Origin: SIG603 sp963589785
GTDB lineage: Bacteria; Bacillota; Clostridia; Oscillospirales; Acutalibacteraceae
Reading direction: 5' to 3'
NCBI GenBank assembly: GCA_963589785.1
Contig: CAVAMJ010000001.1
Coordinates: 124,001 to 188,000 of the forward strand
Length of the DNA stretch: 64,000 nt
The number at the start of each line of letters is the position of its first letter. Position 1 is the stretch's first letter. The notes beneath the pieces were generated by a model. The model did no database searches, was not told the origin of the DNA, and saw only the letters and a program-made list of their open reading frames with translations. Of this stretch, positions 42,158 through 51,240 are shown piece by piece. Position numbers and translations under genes: made by a program.

Positions 42158-44284
42158 TTAAACGGCTTTAGCCGCCTTGCATTTTTTAGCAAAATAGATT
42201 ATCGGCACAAGTCCGACTACGAATACTAAAGCCATGGTGCCAAGAACAAAAGACTTCGGATAAAGCTTGCCTTTCACATCCTTATAGGCTTTAAAGTAAA
42301 TTTGACTGAATCCGTAGCCGTCCGCATGTCCGTTGTAGTAGGTTTCTTTCGTGTCCTTCGAGATTTTATTTCCCGCAATTTTAATACAGGATGTGCCCTC
42401 TTTTTTCTCTTTTACGGAAACTCTTGCGGTGATCTCTTTTTTGGAGTCCACCTCAATTTCATCAAATTCAGCATAAAGCTTGTTTTTGATAAGATCTTCG
42501 TTTTTAAAATCCTGCTCGACAAGCGTGTTTCCGTTTTCGTCAAGTATCTCTAAAAGATAGATGTTATCTTCTGAGCTTCCCTTTGTGTCAAAGCAGAGCA
42601 TAAGATTAGAAAAATTCCTGTGAGCGGTGAAAGTTTCCGAAGCGAACTCGCCCTCTCGCAGTTCCTCTGTCACAAGCGTGTTTCTTCTTGATTTTTGCTC
42701 GTTTGATGCCGAAATTTGCTCTATATACACATTTTCTGCGGTTAACTTACTGTAATTAACGACGAAAACAGATTCAAACATGATGAGCAAAACAGCTAAA
42801 AGCGAAGCCGCCGAGGCAAAACACTTTCTTGACTTAGGCGCTTTTTCATCTATCTTATCACAAACGCCGATAAAACCGTAAGCACTCAAAATTTGACACA
42901 TCATAAAAGCCGGGAAGCAGTATCTTGCGCCGCTCTCCCAAAATGTGTAAAAAAGAGTATAGCCGAAGACGAAAATAAAAACGGGATAGAGCCTGTTCAT
43001 TTTGTTTCTTAATACTCGTAAAGAAGCAATCACGGCATTAAAAAGCGTGACCACTCTTAATATCTGAGCGTAATAATCGGCAAAAAGTCTCTTGTCTTGC
43101 AGTATATAGTCCCAGAATGTGTTGTAATCCGTGACAGGCTTATTCATTTCTCGAAAAGTTCCGTTGCCCCAAAAAAGACTTTGCTTTCTCACCCACAGAT
43201 TCAGTGCTGTTCCCATTCCGTTTTCCTTGTAGTAATTATATATGTACTTAAGGTCGTAGGGAATCATCTCGTCTGAAGTAGCAAAGCTTCTGTCCATCTT
43301 GGCAATATCACTGCTGAATATTCCGTCACCTGTCATTCCCATAACAAGCCAATGCGTCGGCGCAAAGGTTACATCAGTCAGCGGCATGTCAATATTAGAC
43401 ATCATGAAAGACCATGCGGCATAACTTAGCGCAAAGCCCAAGAACATGAGAAGAATACTCTTAACAAATCCTTTTTCGTGCTTTAAAATCACCCACAGCA
43501 AAACAGCCACAAAAGCTATGCCAACGGTTGCCCTCATTTCATATCCGATTGCCGCACAGACTCCGAGTAAAACTCTGCAATACCACTTGTCATTAAGTGA
43601 CAGGTAAATGACGAGCATTATGAACAGCAGTCCAGGCACAAAGGTGTAATAGTAAATAGCAAAGGTGTAGTTCCACGGCGTCAGCACGATTAAAGCAAGA
43701 AGCATGACCGAAGCCTTAAGTCCCAAGAGCTTTTCGGCTGTTTTATAGGCTAAAAGCACCGAGAACACCATCATTATCGCATTGAAGACAGTCGGCAAAA
43801 TTCTGTAATCACTTATACCAAGCATATACTCGATTTTGTAAAGCACAATGATCACAGCAAGCCAGTTCTTTTGAAACGGATAGTTGGAAAAATAGCTAAA
43901 CTGTCCTCCCTCGCCCGTCTCAACAAAGCTTACCGCTGCATGATGAAGTGCCGCCAAATCGGAGACAACTTCCATTCTGAGCAAAGTGCAAAAGACAGAG
44001 AGTAAAATCGCAAATATTGCTATAAGTGAAATGCTTATTATTCGCAAAGCCTTTTCTGAGTTTATATTGCGAATAAACTTGTAACCCACATAAAAGACCG
44101 AGGCAAGAAGCATTGCACCGATAATCACAGCAAATGCATTATATTGCTCTCGTAGCACGTTATCACCTTGCACATTAACGGTTTTGCCGAAGAAAAATGT
44201 GTAAGCTATGCCCATCGCAAAAGCGGCGACAAGATACACGGCAGGCATATTCTTGAAAATCAGCCTGACAAATCTATTATTCAT
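42158..44284 (-). CDS. GT39-like membrane glycosyltransferase, paralog 2
   Basis: 708 residues with about twelve membrane helices in the first 520 and a soluble domain (about 530-680) closed by a C-terminal helix. The architecture fits the GT-C fold of GT39/ArnT-type enzymes, which transfer sugar from a polyprenyl carrier outside the membrane. The likely catalytic acidic loop, EVVSDLAALHHAAVSFVETG, follows the third helix; SYFSNYPFQKNWLA is also conserved with the paralog. N-termini align as NNRFVRLIFKNMPAVYL and ENKFVRWVFKNLPAVYL, so the two genes arose by tandem duplication. It follows the paralog by 8 bases. Confidence 0.82.
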   Translation of the reverse strand: MNNRFVRLIFKNMPAVYLVAAFAMGIAYTFFFGKTVNVQGDNVLREQYNAFAVIIGAMLLASVFYVGYKFIRNINSEKALRIISISLIAIFAILLSVFCTLLRMEVVSDLAALHHAAVSFVETGEGGQFSYFSNYPFQKNWLAVIIVLYKIEYMLGISDYRILPTVFNAIMMVFSVLLAYKTAEKLLGLKASVMLLALIVLTPWNYTFAIYYYTFVPGLLFIMLVIYLSLNDKWYCRVLLGVCAAIGYEMRATVGIAFVAVLLWVILKHEKGFVKSILLMFLGFALSYAAWSFMMSNIDMPLTDVTFAPTHWLVMGMTGDGIFSSDIAKMDRSFATSDEMIPYDLKYIYNYYKENGMGTALNLWVRKQSLFWGNGTFREMNKPVTDYNTFWDYILQDKRLFADYYAQILRVVTLFNAVIASLRVLRNKMNRLYPVFIFVFGYTLFYTFWESGARYCFPAFMMCQILSAYGFIGVCDKIDEKAPKSRKCFASAASLLAVLLIMFESVFVVNYSKLTAENVYIEQISASNEQKSRRNTLVTEELREGEFASETFTAHRNFSNLMLCFDTKGSSEDNIYLLEILDENGNTLVEQDFKNEDLIKNKLYAEFDEIEVDSKKEITARVSVKEKKEGTSCIKIAGNKISKDTKETYYNGHADGYGFSQIYFKAYKDVKGKLYPKSFVLGTMALVFVVGLVPIIYFAKKCKAAKAV

Positions 44285-44292
44285 TTCTCTCT

Positions 44293-46428
44293 TTAAGTTC
44301 CCCTCATTTGTAAATCAATTTGACCCTTTTTGCCAAAAAGCAAACTAAAAATCGGCACAAGTCCAAGAACAAAAGTCAAAAGCATAATTATCACCACGAA
44401 CGACACAGAATAGTAAGGTGCGCTCACGGTTTTGTTTGCCACAAAATATATCTGGTCAAGCTCAGACCCCTCTGATGAGCCGTTAAAGTAAATTCTTCTG
44501 TTTCCCGCTCCTATCTTACTTCCGTAAACAGAAATACATGTGCCAAGCTTTTCTGAAACGGAAATTCTCACGGTAAATTCACTCTTTGACTTAACTTCAA
44601 CCTCATCGAAGCTAATATTCAAGTATTTATCTTCAATATCAGCCTTTTTAAATTCACTCTCACGAATGACATTGCCGTCTTCGTCCAAAAGCTCGAAAAG
44701 ATAGCAGTTGTTTTCGTCCGAATTTTCCGTGTTAAATTTAAGCTTGATATTGTCAAAGCTTCTGTAAGCTAAAAATGTCTCCGTTACGGGGGAAGCGTCG
44801 CTTAGCTCCTCTTCGTTCAAATTATTATGCTTGGTGTCGAATTTATTCGATGCCGCCGTGTAAACTTTGCTTTCCGGCACATTTGTGAGACTATTGAAAT
44901 TTAGGACTATCACCGACTCAAACACGATGAGAGAAACCGCTATCACAGCCGCACAGGAAACTGAAAGCGTTCTTTTCGTGCGTAGGGAAACTTCCGAGGT
45001 CTTTATTTTGATGTTATCGCTCAAAGAAGTCAAGCCGTACACGCCGATAAGCTGAAGCACGGGCACCGCCAAAAAGAAATATCTCGAGCCGCATTCCCAG
45101 AATGTATAGAAAAGGACATAGCCGAACATGAAAATAAACACGGGATAGAATTTATCCATTTTCTTTATTCCTGTTTTAACAACAGCTAAAATTCCGTTCA
45201 CAAGAGACACCAAGCGGAGAATCTGACAGTAGTACTCCGTGAAAAGCTTTTCGTTGCCCGATAAATATCTCCAAAGAGTATTATAATCCGTACTGCTCGA
45301 ATTGTATCTCACTATTCTCGGAGTTGCCTCTCCCAAAAATTCAGAAAGCTTATACTTCCACAGCCACCAAGCATGGGACAAACCTTTTTCCTTGTAGTAG
45401 TCGATAATATAGGCAATGTCGGCAGAAATCATCTCGTGAGCCGACTCAAATTCCGAGTCCATTTTTACTATGTTGTTGTCAAAGCCGCCCTTTCCCGTTG
45501 TGCCCATCACAGTCCAGTGCGTAGCCGCATAAGAAATTCCCGTTGTCTCGAAAGCAAGAGAATTAATAACCGCTTTAAAAGCGAGATAACCTGCGGCAAA
45601 ACCGCAAACAGAAAGAAGTATTCCGAGTGCAAAGCCCTTTTCGTGCCTGAATATCGAGTAAAGCGTGACTGCAACAAAAGCAATTATCACGGTAGCACGA
45701 AAATCATACCCCACAGCCGCACAAAAGCCAAGCAGAAGCTTGCAGTGCCACTTGTCATAAAGCGAGAGGTAAATAACGAGCATTATGAAGAATAGTCCGG
45801 GCACGAAGGTGTAACAGTATCCGGCGGAAATATAATAAACGGGATTTATCGCGAGCGTGAGAAGAACAAGCACTGCCGCCCTTATTCCCATGAGCTTTTC
45901 CGCTATTTTATAAGTAAATACTGCGGCAAAAAACAGCATTATAACATTGAGTGCAAGCGGCAAGGTTCTTAAATCGCTTATGCCGAAAAAATACTCGATT
46001 TTATAAAGTCCGTAGATGACCGCAAGCCAACTCTTTTGAAACGGGTAATGCGAAAAGTAACCGAATCTCGACCACTCGCCAGTTTCTATGCGATTGAGTG
46101 CCGCATGATGAAAATTCGCCAAATCAGATATAATCTCCTGCTTCATAAAGCAGACGGAAATCACAAGCCCCATGGCTATGAAGCCTAACAGAGCATAACT
46201 TAATCTTCGAAGAGATTTCTCGCTTTTTGTGTGCTCCGTCAGCTTATAGACCGTCAGAAGAATCGACTCCAAGAGAACAGCTCCGAAAATAAGCGACACC
46301 GCATTGTAAGAATTATCCCTCACCGTTTCGGCACGGGTGAAAATATAGCTTATACCTAAAAAAAACGCAACTCCCAGATACACGGCGGGCAAATTCTTAA
46401 ATACCCACCTGACAAATTTATTTTCCAT
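44293..46428 (-). CDS. GT39-like membrane glycosyltransferase, paralog 1
   Basis: About 711 residues, collinear with the next gene throughout: EIISDLANFHHAALNRIETG loop, YFSHYPFQKSWLAVIYGLYK, ITPGLFF-like helix YCYTFVPGLFFIMLVIYLSL, and the same C-terminal soluble domain plus helix. A GT-C type transferase is the best guess; the donor and acceptor are unknown. The frame is open to 46497, but the ATG at 46428, seven bases after GGAAG, aligns exactly with the paralog's start. It overlaps the previous gene by 11 bases, giving coupled translation. Confidence 0.82.
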   Translation of the reverse strand: MENKFVRWVFKNLPAVYLGVAFFLGISYIFTRAETVRDNSYNAVSLIFGAVLLESILLTVYKLTEHTKSEKSLRRLSYALLGFIAMGLVISVCFMKQEIISDLANFHHAALNRIETGEWSRFGYFSHYPFQKSWLAVIYGLYKIEYFFGISDLRTLPLALNVIMLFFAAVFTYKIAEKLMGIRAAVLVLLTLAINPVYYISAGYCYTFVPGLFFIMLVIYLSLYDKWHCKLLLGFCAAVGYDFRATVIIAFVAVTLYSIFRHEKGFALGILLSVCGFAAGYLAFKAVINSLAFETTGISYAATHWTVMGTTGKGGFDNNIVKMDSEFESAHEMISADIAYIIDYYKEKGLSHAWWLWKYKLSEFLGEATPRIVRYNSSSTDYNTLWRYLSGNEKLFTEYYCQILRLVSLVNGILAVVKTGIKKMDKFYPVFIFMFGYVLFYTFWECGSRYFFLAVPVLQLIGVYGLTSLSDNIKIKTSEVSLRTKRTLSVSCAAVIAVSLIVFESVIVLNFNSLTNVPESKVYTAASNKFDTKHNNLNEEELSDASPVTETFLAYRSFDNIKLKFNTENSDENNCYLFELLDEDGNVIRESEFKKADIEDKYLNISFDEVEVKSKSEFTVRISVSEKLGTCISVYGSKIGAGNRRIYFNGSSEGSELDQIYFVANKTVSAPYYSVSFVVIIMLLTFVLGLVPIFSLLFGKKGQIDLQMRGT

Positions 46429-48109
46429 TATTAATCTTCCAAATTTCAAAGGTCTCACCGCCGAATTCTGCCTTTTCGAATTCGCACGAGACTTCATAAC
46501 CCTCTTGATTTAAATACTCGACTATCGTATAAACATCTTTAGCGTTTTCCTTTGTGACGAACCTTATGTCGTCTCGATTAGCGAGGGCTTTCGCCACGCT
46601 GTCATATTCTCCGCACACAAGGCTTTTCCAAGCGCTCGTCTCAGATAAATTTCCTCCCACATTCACATACGATGCGGTTTTCTTCTCACCACGCAAAAAG
46701 CTTGCTTCGGAATAAGCCATTGAACCGAGATGAAGATAGAGCGTTCCTCTCTCGCTCCCAAAATTCTCCGTCGCAAGGGCATACGGCTCATAGGAAGAAA
46801 TTCTTTTTTCTCCTCTTTCGTTTGCCGCGAAAATTCCGAGTGCAAAAATCAGTGTAAAGACTGCCGCAAAAGCCCATTTTATCGCTCTGCGTTTTGAAAA
46901 TTCAAGCAAATACTCTGCGATGATTAGGCTCGATAAAAGTATCGCAATAATCTCTGTCGGGAAGAAAACTCTGAACGGCATTCTGCCCTTGTAACACAAA
47001 TAAAGAACCTCACCCACGCACCCTAACAGCGTACAGACCAAAAGGCAAAGCTTTAGCTTTTCTTTTTTCTTAATCAGTATGATAAGAGCAGTCGCACTCA
47101 AAAGTACACAAGATAAGCTGTACACAACAGGAACCTGACCGAGTGTCTCTGCAAAAATCACTTTCATATCGGCAATTTTATCTGCCATGCTCTCGTTTTT
47201 GTAGTAATCATCACGAATTTCTGTCAGCTTTTCGAGCGTATTCACATCGGTAATATCTGCAACTCCCCACAGCGCATGCCTTATAAGCTTGACCTGAACG
47301 GGAGTGATCCCTATTTTGTCATAATCCGCCGCACACTTCTCGTAACTCGGTAAAATTTTGTAATCCTGAAGTCCGCTTCTCAATTCATCGACTTTAAGCA
47401 AATCCTTCTCGTCACTGCGACTATACATATAAACGTTCGCCGCATTGGACAAAACACCTACCACGATAACGGCACAAGCAAGAATAATCAATCGTTTAAA
47501 TGAATTCTTATCCGCTTTACTTTTCAAAATTCTGTACAATACCGCAAGCAAAATAAACGGCATAATCATCACGAATGCCACGAACCTGAAACCGGCGGAA
47601 AAAGCACAAAGAAGAGCTAAGAGGATTATATCAAAAACGCTTATGCTCTCTTTAACAAGGATATAAACAAAAGCAGAAATTGAAAGTACTATTGCGGCAT
47701 AGGTGTAGCGTATCTGAAGAAGAAATTCAAATAAGCAAAAGAACGAAAGAAAGAACGAAAATAAAAAGCCGACTGCTCTTGTTTTTAGAGAATAACCCTT
47801 CAATCGGTCGCATACCGCATAGACAATCAGCGAAAAAGCGAAAAGTATCGCTCCAAAAATCACGATATAGTAAATTTCGAGCCTAGGAAAAAGCCTATAG
47901 AGGAACTTAAGCAAAAATGCCGTTTGACTTGAAATCAAAGCAATAAAACCGGAAGAAGGTATTTCATCCGACAAAAGCATTTTCAACTGTCTTTCATCTG
48001 TCGTGACATTTATATCGGCGAATTTAGCGGCAAGCAGACCTAACATAAGCACCGAAAAAAAGCTGACAGAAAGATTTATAAGATTTTCTTTTTTCTTATT
48101 TTTTAACAT
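46418..48109 (-). CDS. Large hypothetical membrane protein of the polysaccharide locus
   Basis: 563 residues with about eleven membrane helices to residue 420, then an extracytoplasmic C-terminal domain of about 140 residues with no motif that I recognise. The membrane layout resembles GT-C glycosyltransferases (an early loop FADINVTTDERQLKML between helices 1 and 2), so it is probably a third member of the group in this sub-cluster. Sequence similarity to the two paralogs is not evident by eye. No ribosome site is visible at the ATG; a possible promoter ends only 5 bases before it. It heads the group 48109 to 39396, after the terminator at 48153-48173. Confidence 0.75.
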   Translation of the reverse strand: MLKNKKKENLINLSVSFFSVLMLGLLAAKFADINVTTDERQLKMLLSDEIPSSGFIALISSQTAFLLKFLYRLFPRLEIYYIVIFGAILFAFSLIVYAVCDRLKGYSLKTRAVGFLFSFFLSFFCLFEFLLQIRYTYAAIVLSISAFVYILVKESISVFDIILLALLCAFSAGFRFVAFVMIMPFILLAVLYRILKSKADKNSFKRLIILACAVIVVGVLSNAANVYMYSRSDEKDLLKVDELRSGLQDYKILPSYEKCAADYDKIGITPVQVKLIRHALWGVADITDVNTLEKLTEIRDDYYKNESMADKIADMKVIFAETLGQVPVVYSLSCVLLSATALIILIKKKEKLKLCLLVCTLLGCVGEVLYLCYKGRMPFRVFFPTEIIAILLSSLIIAEYLLEFSKRRAIKWAFAAVFTLIFALGIFAANERGEKRISSYEPYALATENFGSERGTLYLHLGSMAYSEASFLRGEKKTASYVNVGGNLSETSAWKSLVCGEYDSVAKALANRDDIRFVTKENAKDVYTIVEYLNQEGYEVSCEFEKAEFGGETFEIWKINNGK

Positions 48110-48114
48110 AAAAA

Positions 48115-48142
48115 GTTATATAATTTTGCTTTTCAGTATCAA
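48115..48142 (-). promoter_or_regulatory. Possible promoter of the large membrane protein group
   Basis: Minus strand TTGATA, 16 bases, TATAAC. Transcription would start at or within the ATG at 48109, so the mRNA would be leaderless. It could also be chance in AT-rich DNA. Confidence 0.3.
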
Positions 48143-48152
48143 ATCAGCACTG

Positions 48153-48173
48153 AAAAACAGGTGCCGAACACCT
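48153..48173 (-). terminator. Terminator after the aldolase gene
   Basis: Short perfect stem AGGTG/CACCT with a TTCGG loop on the minus strand, followed by G and TTTTT. It separates the main polysaccharide operon from the membrane protein group. Confidence 0.65.
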
Positions 48174-48182
48174 TTTAAATAA

Positions 48183-49757
48183 TCAGACATACAGGCTGTC
48201 CGTCAAAAATTCTATTTCCGTCTTTTGCGTTGCCTCAGCGACAAACTCCTTAATAAGCTTGTTTTTGGCTAACTTGCTCTGAAGACTTGAACCCATGGAC
48301 ATATTATTTCCGAAGTAATTTTCTTTGGGGTCTGCCTTGTAGCCGTCAAATCCCGCTATACTTATCTTCTTGATTCCCATGCTGATGAGCAGGTTTATGA
48401 GCATGAGCGTTGGGTTATCGGAAATCAAATCGCCTTTTGCAAGATAAGACGAATAATTGATAACTGCGGCGTCCGAAGGTCTTTCGGATATATTCGATGT
48501 AATTATAAGTTTTGTTTTCAAGGATTTGTCATAACGATTGAGTCTTTTCTCGTTTGTGCAAATGAGAAAATCGCAGTTGAAAAATTCAGGGACTACATTC
48601 ACTGCAATAACAAGCGGATTTTTCTCCTCGATAAATCTATCTATGTCCGACTTTCTCTCAGTGAGCGACTTGCCAGGAGCGAGAACGAGAATTTCTCTGC
48701 CGACAAACTCAGCTTTGAGCGTGCCTACGCAAGCCTTGTCATCGACAAAACGCTTCTGAAACTCCGTGTAGTATTTCTCGGCAGTTTCCTTTGAGTAGCT
48801 AAGCTTTATGTCCTCAGGAATTGAAGAAAGCAGTTCTTTCATAGATTTATTGCTCAGCGTATTCTTCTCGGCAAAATAATTAGCATAGTTCGGATGACAG
48901 TTGTACTGTGCGGAAAGATAGAACGGAAGCGAATATCCCCAGAAATTCTCTGAGAAAATCGGCTTTAGGTAATCGTCCATTATATCGAGCATTGGGTCTA
49001 TGTTGTACCACTTGCCGTAGCCACGGTTGAGAAAAGCCGCAAAAAGCTCTATGTTAAGATTTCCCGCACCTCTGCCCATACCGTACACGCTCGCATCGAC
49101 AACTATATCTCTCTGCATATTTTGCTCAACAAAGTACTTTGCGTTGCCGTAAGCTTGCTGTAGATTATTATGCGAATGGTAGCCAAGAGTAATGTCTTGG
49201 CTTAAATTGTGGTCGGAAAGGCTAATAAATCTCTTGAGGTCGAAAAGCTCCATAGCGCCGAAGCTGTCCACAATATAAAAGCTGTCAGGCTTAACCTCAT
49301 TTGCTTTTTTGATTAGCTCAATAAACTCAGTGTCGCTGTAATTAAGCGAAGCCATAGCCTGAACATAAACGCCGTAGCCCTTTTCCTTTAGCTGTCTGCA
49401 AAGCTCAAGGCCAGAGTCCAGTTCTTTTTTCTTGAAGCAAACTCTTATTATAAGGGGATTTTCTTTGTCGGCATCAGGAAATTCCTCAATCGGAAATTCT
49501 CCCAAATTCACCATAACGGCATACTGCTGATGCGGCTGTTTTTCGGGGAGCATCTTCAGCATGTCTTCTATGCTGTTAAACTGAGTTTCGTCCTTTGAGC
49601 CGCCCTTTATTTTTGAGATATAGCCGCACTCAATGACATCGGTTTTGCTCACAACAAGCTTTTCGAGTATCGCTCTTATTGCGTCCTCGCCAAAGTGCCA
49701 GTTGTTGATATATCCGCCGTCACGCAAGGTGCAGTCGAGTAGTTTAATATTGTGCAT
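48183..49757 (-). CDS. DRE-TIM aldolase fused to a DUF115-like domain
   Basis: 524 residues in two parts. Residues 1-335 form a HMGL-like (DRE-TIM) metallolyase like 4-hydroxy-2-oxovalerate aldolase: LLDCTLRDGGY with Arg12-Asp13, metal ligands His194 and His196 in GYHSHNNLQQAYGN, and DASVYGMGRGAGNLN. Residues about 350-524 (REILVLAPGKSL, CDFLICTNEKRL, SMGIKKISIAGFDGYKADP) resemble the DUF115/MptE-like domain found in surface-glycan genes. The pair suggests making a hydroxy-oxo acid (or the reverse cleavage) for a polysaccharide building block. It follows the cytidylyltransferase by 20 bases and is last in its operon. Substrates are not known. Confidence 0.83.
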   Translation of the reverse strand: MHNIKLLDCTLRDGGYINNWHFGEDAIRAILEKLVVSKTDVIECGYISKIKGGSKDETQFNSIEDMLKMLPEKQPHQQYAVMVNLGEFPIEEFPDADKENPLIIRVCFKKKELDSGLELCRQLKEKGYGVYVQAMASLNYSDTEFIELIKKANEVKPDSFYIVDSFGAMELFDLKRFISLSDHNLSQDITLGYHSHNNLQQAYGNAKYFVEQNMQRDIVVDASVYGMGRGAGNLNIELFAAFLNRGYGKWYNIDPMLDIMDDYLKPIFSENFWGYSLPFYLSAQYNCHPNYANYFAEKNTLSNKSMKELLSSIPEDIKLSYSKETAEKYYTEFQKRFVDDKACVGTLKAEFVGREILVLAPGKSLTERKSDIDRFIEEKNPLVIAVNVVPEFFNCDFLICTNEKRLNRYDKSLKTKLIITSNISERPSDAAVINYSSYLAKGDLISDNPTLMLINLLISMGIKKISIAGFDGYKADPKENYFGNNMSMGSSLQSKLAKNKLIKEFVAEATQKTEIEFLTDSLYV

Positions 49758-49777
49758 AAGCCCTCCGTCAGAAGAAA

Positions 49778-50224
49778 TCAGTCCTTCTTCTCTTTTTTCT
49801 CGGAATTATCTCCAAGCTTCTGTCTTATCTGTGTGGTGGAAATTCCCTTTGTGTACGGCACGTAGATTGTGTCGCATCCGTGTTCCTTGAGTTCAGCCTC
49901 AATCTTATTCCAGACCTCGGTTCCCTTCCAGTCGTCACCGATAAAGGCAACGTCAAAATGATATTTCTCGAGTGCCTCAAGCTTGCTTCTTGACTCGTTC
50001 TTTACAACCTCATCGACATAGCGAATAGCACCGACTATTTCTGCTCTGTCCTCATATGGAATTACGGTTGAACGGTTCTTGCAGTGCATAACCCACTCAT
50101 CGGAGTGAACACCGACTATGAGATAATCGCAGTATTCCTTAGCCTGTCTGAAAAGGTTGAGATGACCTATATGGAACATATCGAATGTACCGACAGTATA
50201 GCCGATTTTATATTTTTTAGCCAT
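49778..50224 (-). CDS. Cytidylyltransferase (TagD/GCT-like)
   Basis: 148 residues of the nucleotidyltransferase fold that joins CTP to a phosphorylated alcohol. It has GTFDMFHIGHLNLFRQAK with the HIGH motif at 18-21, and the C-terminal signature ISTTQIR at 128-134. RAEIVGAIRYVDEVV and IGDDWKGTEVWNKIE match glycerol-3-phosphate cytidylyltransferases. CDP-glycerol would feed the CDP-glycerol glycerophosphotransferase at 55880. An alternative is another CDP-alditol linked to the neighbouring aldolase and epimerase. It overlaps the epimerase gene by 8 bases. Confidence 0.9.
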   Translation of the reverse strand: MAKKYKIGYTVGTFDMFHIGHLNLFRQAKEYCDYLIVGVHSDEWVMHCKNRSTVIPYEDRAEIVGAIRYVDEVVKNESRSKLEALEKYHFDVAFIGDDWKGTEVWNKIEAELKEHGCDTIYVPYTKGISTTQIRQKLGDNSEKKEKKD

Positions 50225-51239
50225 TTTTAGAGCTCCTTTCGAGACTTTCTCTCATAGCGGAAACAAGGTGTCTTATCATATCGTCTGCGCCGAATTTCGG
50301 CTTCCAACCTAATTTTTCTATTTTTTCGGTGTCGAGTCTTATCTTAACCGTGCCGTTGTAGCCAAGCTTTGTGATGTCGTCGGGAATATCGAATTTAAGT
50401 GAAATTCCGGCTTCGGGATAAAGTGCGATAAAGCGTTCGGCAAGCTCCTTTATCGAAAGGTCTGTCGCCATATTCGCTACATTATAGGCTTCTCCGCTCT
50501 CGCCTTTCTCAAGCACCGTGAGAATCGCATCGGCGACATCAAGAGTATCGCAGTAGTTTCTGACGGTATCTCCGAGAGATTTGAGGACTATGTCCTTCTT
50601 CTCTATGACGCATCGTGCGAATTCACACAAAACTCTCTTGTCCTCATAGTACGCTCCGCCGCCGTAGCTTGCCGTGAGTCTCACTACCTTAGCGGGCACA
50701 GAGAACTGCTTTGCGTAAGCCGCACAGATATTCTCGCACATACGCTTGCTCTCTGAGTAGCTTGAGCGCACCGCCATGGGGTCTATGTAACCGCCGTCTG
50801 TCTCCTTGATTGAGGGAAGTGAGTAATCCGTCTTGCCGTAAACCTCAAGCGATGATGTGAAAACAAATCCGAGTGAATTTTTCTCTTTCGCAAGTTCCAG
50901 TAAATTAACGGTACTGTCGATTGCCGTTGAAATCGTTCTCATCGGAAAATCAATGTGCTGACGGCTTCCGCCAGTCACAGCTGCCGTGTGAACGATATAA
51001 TCAACGCTTCCGTCATATTCAATCGGCTTCGTGACATCGGCACAAAGCCACTTTATATCACTGCGGTCAAGGCAGTCGGAGAAGACAGAATTCTTCTTCT
51101 CCTCGTTTCTGTAAACGGCAATCACCGTCGCATCAAGACCGCTCTCATCGTTTGATTCAAGTATTTTTCTTACAATTCTCGAGCCGACCATTCCGGTCGC
51201 ACCCGTTATGAGTATCGATTTGTTCTTTAAAAATTCCAT
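50217..51239 (-). CDS. NAD-dependent epimerase/dehydratase (extended SDR)
   Basis: 340 residues of an extended short-chain dehydrogenase acting on a nucleotide sugar. The NAD motif is ITGATGMVGSRIV near 11-23, VDYIVHTAAVTGG follows, the catalytic Ser/Tyr/Lys group is TSSLEVYG and SYSESKRMCE, and KVVRLTASYGGG comes after. The C-terminal half binds the sugar and keeps YNVANMATDLSIKELA. The sugar cannot be told; UDP- or CDP-linked forms both fit the context. It starts two bases after the flippase gene's end and overlaps the cytidylyltransferase, so these genes are coupled. Confidence 0.9.
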   Translation of the reverse strand: MEFLKNKSILITGATGMVGSRIVRKILESNDESGLDATVIAVYRNEEKKNSVFSDCLDRSDIKWLCADVTKPIEYDGSVDYIVHTAAVTGGSRQHIDFPMRTISTAIDSTVNLLELAKEKNSLGFVFTSSLEVYGKTDYSLPSIKETDGGYIDPMAVRSSYSESKRMCENICAAYAKQFSVPAKVVRLTASYGGGAYYEDKRVLCEFARCVIEKKDIVLKSLGDTVRNYCDTLDVADAILTVLEKGESGEAYNVANMATDLSIKELAERFIALYPEAGISLKFDIPDDITKLGYNGTVKIRLDTEKIEKLGWKPKFGADDMIRHLVSAMRESLERSSKNG

Positions 51240-51240
51240 A

